DNA from: Bacteriovoracaceae bacterium
Lineage (GTDB): Bacteria > Bdellovibrionota > Bacteriovoracia > Bacteriovoracales > Bacteriovoracaceae
Length of the DNA stretch: 58,369 nt
Reading direction: 5' to 3'
Assembly: GCA_029865945.1 (NCBI GenBank)
Contig: JARXAH010000066.1
Span: 1-58,369 of the forward strand
Positions 52,347 through 58,369 of the stretch are shown piece after piece. The notes beneath the pieces were generated by a model. The model did not search any database. It saw only the letters and a list, made by a program, of their open reading frames with translations, and was not told the DNA's origin. A program made the translations under genes and the position numbers. Position 1 is the first letter of the stretch. The number at the start of each line of letters is the position of its first letter.

Positions 52347-53608
52347 TTTCCATGGTTTCATTAGCGATACGTTATCTTTTTTCAAGAAAGCGCCAATCGC
52401 TCTTTACTTTGCTTGGAATTTTTTTAGGCGCCGGTGGTTTTGTCGTCATTTCAGGATTTTTTTTAGGATTTAGATTTTTTTTCATCGATAATCTCGTCAA
52501 TAACAGTGCCCATATTTTTATTCAAGCGAGACAAGAATTTTTAGAACCCCATAGCTTAGATGAATCATTTTTCAAAAATGAAACGAAGCACGTTTTTTGG
52601 AAATCCATTCCCGCGGGAGAAAAAGATTATCACCGAATTGAAAGTCCGCAAGGATGGTATGAGCGTCTTGATTCTGATCCCAAGATTGAGGCCTATTCAC
52701 CACAGCTTGTTGTTCCCGCCTTATTTTCTAAAGGAGGATCACCGATTGCTGCAGGATTTACTGGATGTCTCCCGGAGAAGCAAGCGCGCGTGAATACGGT
52801 GGCCGCGAATATGGTGGAAGGAAAATTTTCAGATATTGGAGGCGGAGGAAATAGAATCATCGTCGGGCAAGAATTGCTAAAACGTTTGGGCGCAAAAATT
52901 TTTGAAAACGTGATGGTCACGGTGGGAGTCGGAAAACAAACGCCGTTTCAAATCGTGGGAACATTTGATAGTGGAAATAAAAGATCAGATCTTCAGGCCT
53001 ATGGTCCGCTCGCAGATGTGCAAAGGGCAAACCACACTTTGAATCTCATTAATGAAATTGATGTTCGCTTATTTGACTATGAACAATCATCCACTAAGGC
53101 CACAACATGGTCGGCCCTTTCAAGTGAGACAATTGAAAGTTGGGATCAACGCAATTCAAGTATTTTTACCATGTTTGCGCTGCAAGCGATGATGAGAAAT
53201 ATTATTGTTTTTGTGATCATGCTGGTAGCTGGTTTTGGAATTTACAATGTGCTCATGATGACAGTGAGTCAAAAAATGAAAGACATCGCGATTCTTCAAG
53301 CAATGGGTTATGAGTCTTGGGAAATAAGATTACTTTTTCTTTTTCAAGGATTTCTTTTAGGAGTAGTTGGTGCCCTCTTAGGATTGATCGCGGGATTTTT
53401 TATATGTCAATATTTGCAAACCCTTCCTTTTGGCGGAAGGCCTGGCGCAACTAGGCCTCCGGGACATTTAACCATCGAACTCACCATGGGTATCTACTTG
53501 CAGGCCTCCTTGTTATCTATGATGTCGGCACTCATCGCAAGTTATTTGCCCGCGCGAGCGGCAGCGAAATTTACACCCATTGAAATTATTCGAGGAGGGG
53601 CGGTGTAA
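52343..53608 (+). CDS. FtsX/MacB-type ABC transporter permease
   Basis: This 421-aa protein has one N-terminal helix (about residues 18-38), a large periplasmic MacB_PCD domain (about 45-270) and three C-terminal helices of the FtsX fold (IIVFVIMLVAGFGIYNVLMM, then SQKMKDIAILQAMGY, and a second pair ending LPARAAAKFTPIEIIRG). This is the mechanotransmission type, which pushes substrates or lipoproteins through a periplasmic path instead of across the membrane. Its stop shares a base with the ATPase start (TAATG). Confidence 0.92.
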   Translation: MISMVSLAIRYLFSRKRQSLFTLLGIFLGAGGFVVISGFFLGFRFFFIDNLVNNSAHIFIQARQEFLEPHSLDESFFKNETKHVFWKSIPAGEKDYHRIESPQGWYERLDSDPKIEAYSPQLVVPALFSKGGSPIAAGFTGCLPEKQARVNTVAANMVEGKFSDIGGGGNRIIVGQELLKRLGAKIFENVMVTVGVGKQTPFQIVGTFDSGNKRSDLQAYGPLADVQRANHTLNLINEIDVRLFDYEQSSTKATTWSALSSETIESWDQRNSSIFTMFALQAMMRNIIVFVIMLVAGFGIYNVLMMTVSQKMKDIAILQAMGYESWEIRLLFLFQGFLLGVVGALLGLIAGFFICQYLQTLPFGGRPGATRPPGHLTIELTMGIYLQASLLSMMSALIASYLPARAAAKFTPIEIIRGGAV

Positions 53609-54303
53609 TGTCAATTGTTGCCAAGGATGTGGGAAAAAAAATTGGTGATCCCCCCACCCAAATACTAACTAGTATCAATTTTGAAATTCCTGATGGACAG
53701 TTTCTTTCACTCACTGGTCACTCCGGCTCAGGAAAAAGCACACTTCTTTATTTGCTCAGTGGGCTCGACTGTGTCTCGAGTGGTTCCGTCATTGTTGATC
53801 AGGTGGATTTAAGCAGAATGAAAAAAAAAGAAGTGGCCCATTTCCGAAATGAAAAAATTGGTTTTGTTTTTCAATTTAATTATTTAATTGCTGAACTTAG
53901 TGTTTTAGAAAATGTTCTTTTACCTGCGAAAAAATATGGACAAGAAAAAAACCGCTTAGAGCTTGCGAAGTCTATTTTAGAAAAAGTGGGATTGATTGAA
54001 AAATTAAACCGACTTCCCAGACAATTATCGGGAGGAGAAGAACAACGAGTCGCGATCGCCAGGTCACTGGTCATGGGCCCCAAATATTTATTTGCCGATG
54101 AGCCGACTGGATCTCTCGATACGGGTAATGGCGAGATAGTAATGAAAATGTTGAAAGAAGTTCATGAACAAAAAGGAACAACCGTTATCTTAGTAACTCA
54201 TGAGCCTGATTATGCAAGGCGGGCCCAGCGCCAAGTAAGTCTTGCTGATGGAAGAATAATTTCTGATAGTGGTCCGTCACTTGAACTTTCATTGCCCGTT
54301 TGA
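53608..54303 (+). CDS. MacB/LolD-type ABC transporter ATPase
   Basis: This 231-aa ATPase has Walker A GHSGSGKST, the Q-loop in FVFQFNYLIAELSVLENVLLP, signature LSGGEEQRVAIARSL and Walker B YLFADEPTGSLD, then the switch His in LVTHEPDYA. The ADEPTGSLD sequence is the mark of the MacB/LolD/FtsE group. It powers the permease encoded just upstream. It is the last gene of the apparent five-gene transcript beginning at the sigma54 promoter. Confidence 0.94.
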   Translation: MSIVAKDVGKKIGDPPTQILTSINFEIPDGQFLSLTGHSGSGKSTLLYLLSGLDCVSSGSVIVDQVDLSRMKKKEVAHFRNEKIGFVFQFNYLIAELSVLENVLLPAKKYGQEKNRLELAKSILEKVGLIEKLNRLPRQLSGGEEQRVAIARSLVMGPKYLFADEPTGSLDTGNGEIVMKMLKEVHEQKGTTVILVTHEPDYARRAQRQVSLADGRIISDSGPSLELSLPV

Positions 54304-54322
54304 ATTTGTGTATCAACGTCTT

Positions 54323-55144
54323 CTAAGGTTTGGGCATAATTTTTTTATCTTTCATCGATCTAATATAGGCGATCACATCATCCACTTGCTTTGAGTTAAG
54401 AACATCCACAAAGGAAGGCATTTTGCTCATGAGGCGAAAGGAGCTAGAATTTTGGATAAACTGATGAAGAATTTTTCCATCCCAGTATTCCGTTATATTT
54501 TTAGGAATATTTAATTCTGGGCCAATTTCACCACCCTCTAAATTTATGGAATGACATTTCATACACAGGGATTGATATAATTTAAAGCCTCTTAATATTT
54601 GGGGAGTTGAATTCTTATCAGGAAATATTCTGGGATATTTTTCTTTAAAGCTAACCAACTCAATGGACGTGAGTTGATAGGCCCATGGAACGTCTTCAGA
54701 AATTTTTGAATGAGGATCCGGCCACACAAGATAAAAAGGGCCAGGGTCAAGTTTTTCTTTGCCTTGATTGACTAATTCAAAAGCTTTTCCATCCTTCTCA
54801 CTAAAAGTGACGATCGCATCACGTTCATTTAATACCTTTAAAGAAATGGACGGTGCGTATCCATCTAAGGAAGTAAAAATGATTTCGTCTACATTTTTAG
54901 GGATTTCCCCTAACAGTGCTAGCAAACTTTTCAGTTTAAAGCCCACAAAAGATTTTTGCTTTTTGTAGACGTGATCATAGAGCGTGACGTCGATAGGGGG
55001 CAGTATTTTTTTTAGTTCAGAGAGAGTCAGTACTTTTTTTTGATTATAAGTTGTGAGTGTAATGGATGACTCACTGGCATTGGTGTGAAGTGGAGTCGAA
55101 ATAAATGTTAAGAGAAGCACGGAGTAAATGAAATTTTTTATCAT
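54323..55144 (-). CDS. secreted cytochrome c with N-terminal molybdopterin-oxidoreductase-like domain
   Basis: This 273-aa protein has a signal peptide (residues 1-23, ending HTNA). Residues 25-165 (TYNQKKVLTLSELKKILPPI, KSFVGFKLKSLLALLG, DEIIFTSLDGYAPSISL) resemble the substrate-binding fold of the sulfite oxidase/molybdopterin-like family without the cofactor motifs. Residues 185-270 form a class I cytochrome c: heme site LCMKCHS and a distal Met in SKMPSF, the sixth ligand candidate. It is a periplasmic electron carrier of unknown partner. It converges with the export ATPase gene. Confidence 0.85.
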   Translation of the reverse strand: MIKNFIYSVLLLTFISTPLHTNASESSITLTTYNQKKVLTLSELKKILPPIDVTLYDHVYKKQKSFVGFKLKSLLALLGEIPKNVDEIIFTSLDGYAPSISLKVLNERDAIVTFSEKDGKAFELVNQGKEKLDPGPFYLVWPDPHSKISEDVPWAYQLTSIELVSFKEKYPRIFPDKNSTPQILRGFKLYQSLCMKCHSINLEGGEIGPELNIPKNITEYWDGKILHQFIQNSSSFRLMSKMPSFVDVLNSKQVDDVIAYIRSMKDKKIMPKP

Positions 55145-55216
55145 AAAATTTTTTGTTTCCTAATCGTTTGAATAAGATTCTCTATTGAATTAACATTGGG
55201 TGAAGTTTAGTAATTC

Positions 55217-56344
55217 ATGTGGTATCGAAATATGTCAATAAAAATAAAAAACCTCATTGCAGATACGGGTTGGAATAAACTTAGTGAACTTAATTTAGAT
55301 TCATTAAATTCACCCAATCCATTTTTATCCTACTCTTTCTTTCAATCATTAGAAGAAGCTCAGTGCATTGGAGAAAATTCAGGTTGGCAACCACTCTATA
55401 TCGAGGATGAAGGGAAGTCTCTGCTCTTTAGTTTTATTAAAAATCAAAGCTATGGGGAGTACATTTTTGATTGGGCCTGGGCAGATTTTTATCATAGGCA
55501 CCATGTTCCTTATTACCCAAAATTAACATCCATGATTCCTTTTACTTCGGTTACTACAGAACATTTTTTAGGAGATTGGTCGCAGAAGGTCATGGAAGAA
55601 TATGAAAAAATTTATCACGAAAATAAATTTTCCTCTTCACACTTTTTGTTTTTGCAAGAAAAGGAAATCTCTTTTTTCAAGACGTATGATTATTTAATTA
55701 GGGATAGCTATCAATATCACTTTCATAATGAAGGATATCAAGATTTCGAAGATTTTCTCGCGCATCTTAAAAATAAAAAGGCCAAACAAATTCGTAAAGA
55801 GCGCCTCTTTGATGAAAATATAGAAATTAGTCAATTTACGGGCGACAACTTAAATCAGGAACACGCGAGCTCTATGTTTCAATTTTACATGTCTACGCTA
55901 GAGAACAAAAATGCCATTCCTTATTTAAACAAGGAATTTTTTCTCTTGGTTTTTGATAAATTAAAGAAAAATATTTTATATTGTCAGGCGACAAAACATG
56001 GAAGTCCCATTGGAGGAGCGCTCTATTTTTTCAACTCTCATCGACTTTATGGCCGCTATTGGGGGGCCAGTGAAGATGTACCCAATCTTCATTTCGAATT
56101 ATGTTATTATCAAGGAATCGATTTTTGTCTTAAGCAAAAGATTTTCATTTTTGAGGCCGGTGCGCAAGGAGAACATAAAATTGCTAGGGGATTTAGGCCC
56201 GTCAAAACCTATAGTGCTCATAAATTTAAAAATTTAGAATTCCACCGAGTCATAAAAAATTATATAGAGAAAGAACGATTACAAATTGACCAAATTTTAA
56301 TTGAATTAAGTAGTGGTCTGCCTTTCAAAAATTTAGAAACTTAA
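55217..56344 (+). CDS. FemAB-like N-acyltransferase (DUF482)
   Basis: This 375-aa protein matches the DUF482/peptidogalycan family. It shows NPFLSYSFFQSLEEAQCIGENSG at the start, GEYIFDWAWADFYHRH, KLTSMIPFTSV, KAKQIRKERLF and, near the end, EAGAQGEHKIARGFRP. These have a double GNAT-like fold and are thought to transfer acyl or aminoacyl groups; the substrate is unknown. It is cytoplasmic. An ATG at 55232 is an alternative start. Proteins of this type often occur near cyt c or redox genes by chance; no operon is evident. Confidence 0.85.
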   Translation: MWYRNMSIKIKNLIADTGWNKLSELNLDSLNSPNPFLSYSFFQSLEEAQCIGENSGWQPLYIEDEGKSLLFSFIKNQSYGEYIFDWAWADFYHRHHVPYYPKLTSMIPFTSVTTEHFLGDWSQKVMEEYEKIYHENKFSSSHFLFLQEKEISFFKTYDYLIRDSYQYHFHNEGYQDFEDFLAHLKNKKAKQIRKERLFDENIEISQFTGDNLNQEHASSMFQFYMSTLENKNAIPYLNKEFFLLVFDKLKKNILYCQATKHGSPIGGALYFFNSHRLYGRYWGASEDVPNLHFELCYYQGIDFCLKQKIFIFEAGAQGEHKIARGFRPVKTYSAHKFKNLEFHRVIKNYIEKERLQIDQILIELSSGLPFKNLET

Positions 56345-56446
56345 GTTACTTGGACCTACAGTACCAGTTGCCCATGTGAACAAATGTTGCACATAATTTC
56401 ATTTGCATGAAGCTTGTGCGATACTAAGCGAAATAAGAGGCAAAAA

Positions 56447-57847
56447 ATGAAAATACTTGTGACAGGAATTACGGGTTTAGTGGGAAAAGAATTGGGAAAA
56501 AAATTAGTCACCTCTGGTCATGAAATTGTCGCTATCACTCGCGATAAATATAAAGCGGCCATGCAACTTCCGTTTCCTTGCCAAATTGTTGAGTGGGATG
56601 TGGAAAAAAATGAATTCCCATCTGAAGCACTTCAAGGAGTCAATACCGTCATTCACCTTGCAGGAGAGTCAGTCGGCGCAGGACGATGGAGCGAAAAAAG
56701 AAAACAAGAAATTTTAGAATCCCGCCAATTAGGAACCAAGAAATTAGCGGCCGCCGTTGAAAAATATGTTCAATCTGTAGGCGGAAAAAATTTAAAAACA
56801 TTCATTAGTGCCTCGGCGATCGGGATCTACGGAAATTGTGGTGATCAAGAAGTCGATGAGACGACGGATCCAGGAATTGGTTTCTTGGCGGAAGTTGTAA
56901 AAGAGTGGGAAAAACCCATAAAAGAATTGGTTTCAAAACCGATACGAACAGTCAGCTTAAGAATTGGAATCGTGTTAAGTCGCCAGGGCGGTGCTTTAGA
57001 AAAAATGCTCCCACTTTTTACCTTAGGTTTTGGCGGAGTCGCAGGAAATGGACATCAGTGGATGAGTTGGATTCACATGGATGACTTAGTCGACATTTTC
57101 GTCCATTCCATCACAAGTGAAAGTGTGTCCGGAGTCTATAATGCGGTGGCGCCCACGCCTTCGACCAACCGAGATTTTAGTGCCACCCTTGCCGCTTCAC
57201 TATTGAAGCGACTTTTTCTTCCAGCTCCTAGTTTCGCCTTAAAATTGGGTTTAGGCGAAATGTCTACTTTGGTTTTGGAAGGACAAAAAGTATCAAGTAA
57301 AAAAATAGCGTCTACCGGATTTCAATTTCACTACCCAACTTTAGACGTCGCCCTTAAAGAAATTTGCGCTCCTTTGGCGAATGGTGATCATGAGATATTG
57401 GCCGAGCAATGGATTCCGCAAAAACCTGAAGAAGTATTTCCTTTCTTTAGTGATGAAAAAAATCTCGAAACCCTAACACCGGCCTATTTAAATTTTAAAG
57501 TTTTAAAAAAATCAACTCCGAAATTGGAATCCGGTACATTAATTGATTACGGCCTGAGCTTGCATGGCATTCCTTTAAAATGGAGAAGTCTTATTGAACT
57601 GTGGGATCCGAACTCAAAATTTGTGGATACCCAACTCAAAGGGCCTTATAAGAAATGGTATCATACCCATTATTTTGTTCCGTTTGCGGGAGGAACTTTG
57701 CTTCGCGATGTTGTTCACTACCGTGTTCCATTGGGATTTTTAGGCAATCTCTTTGCTTTGCCAAAAATCAAAAGTGACATCAAAAAAATTTTTAATTACA
57801 GGCGAAAAATGATCACAGATTTATTTTATTTAAGAGGTGTAAAATGA
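56447..57847 (+). CDS. TIGR01777 epimerase fused to an SRPBCC domain
   Basis: The start at 56447 (AGAGG ribosome site) gives 466 aa; an ATG at 56414 would add eleven unrelated residues. The N-terminal half is an SDR of the TIGR01777 (YfcH/SulA-like) family: ILVTGITGLVGKELGKKL, VIHLAGESVGAGRWSEKRKQ, SASAIGIYGN and RIGIVLSRQGGALEKML, GNGHQWMSWIHMDDL. The C-terminal part (from about residue 320) is an SRPBCC lipid-binding fold (EQWIPQKPEEVFPFFSDEKN). This fusion is known in other bacteria; the substrate is unknown. Its stop overlaps the OsmC start (ATGA), so the two are coupled. Confidence 0.9.
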   Translation: MKILVTGITGLVGKELGKKLVTSGHEIVAITRDKYKAAMQLPFPCQIVEWDVEKNEFPSEALQGVNTVIHLAGESVGAGRWSEKRKQEILESRQLGTKKLAAAVEKYVQSVGGKNLKTFISASAIGIYGNCGDQEVDETTDPGIGFLAEVVKEWEKPIKELVSKPIRTVSLRIGIVLSRQGGALEKMLPLFTLGFGGVAGNGHQWMSWIHMDDLVDIFVHSITSESVSGVYNAVAPTPSTNRDFSATLAASLLKRLFLPAPSFALKLGLGEMSTLVLEGQKVSSKKIASTGFQFHYPTLDVALKEICAPLANGDHEILAEQWIPQKPEEVFPFFSDEKNLETLTPAYLNFKVLKKSTPKLESGTLIDYGLSLHGIPLKWRSLIELWDPNSKFVDTQLKGPYKKWYHTHYFVPFAGGTLLRDVVHYRVPLGFLGNLFALPKIKSDIKKIFNYRRKMITDLFYLRGVK

Positions 57848-58275
57848 TTACTTATCCTATTTCTTTTTTTTCAGAAAGCAAGATGACTCCAGGAATTATG
57901 TTGCCATGGAATACTGAGGCGTCTGGCATCAAGACAACGTGTGCAGTCCCAAAAGAATTTGAAGGAAGCTCTGATGGGTTTTCACCGGAGGATTTTTTTG
58001 CGCTGGCTCTGCAAAATTGTTTTATGGCCACCTTTAAAGTTTTTGCTGAGCACTCCAAATTAGAATTTAAGTCGGTGGATGTTCGTGCAGAATTAGTTGT
58101 TGATTTAGATGACACGACAAAACGTCCCGTGATGAAACAGTTGAAGCTTTCCATTGACTTAAGTGGGGCATCCGATGAGACCAAGGCCGGACGAATAATT
58201 AAAAAAACATTGGAGAATGGTTTTATTTTACAATCCATTAAAACCCAGATAATTCACGAAATAAAATTTTCTTGA
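57844..58275 (+). CDS. OsmC-family protein with a single active-site cysteine
   Basis: This 143-aa protein has the OsmC fold: GFSPEDFFALALQNCFMATFKVFAEH with the peroxidatic Cys59, and a C-terminal helix. The second conserved Cys, expected around EKGCPVS, is replaced (LENGFILQS), so the usual Cys-Cys peroxidase cycle cannot run; Cys33 is elsewhere. It may bind ligands or act by another partner. It overlaps the epimerase gene (ATGA) and the next, window-cut gene (TTGA), forming a tight three-gene unit. Confidence 0.88.
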   Translation: MITYPISFFSESKMTPGIMLPWNTEASGIKTTCAVPKEFEGSSDGFSPEDFFALALQNCFMATFKVFAEHSKLEFKSVDVRAELVVDLDDTTKRPVMKQLKLSIDLSGASDETKAGRIIKKTLENGFILQSIKTQIIHEIKFS

Positions 58276-58369
58276 AGATAAAAATTTTTTTTCTTTTTTC
58301 TATTTTAGTTTTGGGAGGGATGGCGCACTTAATAAATCCAGAAATGTTTTTGCCCATCCTTTTTCCCTT
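58272..58369 (+). CDS. DoxX-like membrane protein, 5' part only (cut by window end)
   Basis: The frame opens at a TTG overlapping the OsmC stop (TTGA) and stays open to the end (32 codons). It has a basic start, a hydrophobic helix (FFLFSILVLGGMAHLI) and NPEMFLPILFP, the start of a DoxX-family or related small membrane protein. The rest is outside the window, so family and start are tentative. Confidence 0.5.
   Translation, partial: MKIKIFFLFSILVLGGMAHLINPEMFLPILFP

Overview
The window is an AT-rich (about 37-40% GC by eye), densely packed bacterial chromosome segment. The lptCA-lptB-rpoN-hpf string, a TIGR02147/DUF4423-type regulator, many short secreted proteins, several secreted hydrolases and SD-led genes with mixed ATG/GTG/TTG starts together suggest a Gram-negative member of the Bdellovibrionota/Oligoflexia (Bdellovibrio/Bacteriovorax-like). 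That placement is inference from gene content; no 16S gene is present. I see no prophage, IS element, CRISPR array or replication origin.

Layout. 1-6300 is accessory: gene remnants at the left edge, a secreted protein, an NmrA-like protein, then two leftward transcription units of secreted proteins, one of which also encodes a TIGR02147 regulator. Both units start at a sigma70-type promoter whose -35 box lies inside the same 22-bp perfect palindrome. 6300-24060 is core: hpf, rpoN, lptB and an LptC-LptA-like fusion, mutS, gpsA, mutL, an FHA-GGDEF diguanylate cyclase, pgi, two acyl-CoA dehydrogenases, a GH-like protein and rlmN. A ~125-bp REP/BIME-like foldback element lies between gpsA and mutL. 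24060-33400 holds secreted or signalling genes: a lipoprotein trypsin-like protease, a lipoprotein next to an unusual DHp-REC-REC protein, a lipocalin divergent from a MerR/B12 (CarH/LitR-like) regulator, an SGNH hydrolase and an M1 aminopeptidase. 33500-41900 has GST, an M48 protease, glyoxalase II-like and Bcp genes, short secreted proteins, and a TPR lipoprotein/LysM pair.

42048-45566 begins with tRNA-Arg(TCG), followed at once by an EptA-type phosphoethanolamine transferase and the convergent pldA (OMPLA) and DUF2279 genes, a set that acts on the outer envelope. 45567-54303 looks like a sigma54-linked stress region. Good -24/-12 elements precede a triple-BON protein and an eRF1-like protein whose gene leads into a complete TolC/MFP/FtsX-type permease/ATPase export system. 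A weaker element precedes a VIT1/CCC1 transporter. 54323-58369 carries a cytochrome c, a FemAB-like DUF482 protein, a TIGR01777 epimerase fused to SRPBCC, an OsmC protein and the start of a DoxX-like gene.

The most interesting regulatory signals are the duplicated palindrome around the TIGR02147 locus, the sigma54 promoters of the stress region, and the CarH/LitR-like box between the lipocalin and MerR-B12 genes. All were read by eye, so family assignments rest on recognised motifs and not on database searches.
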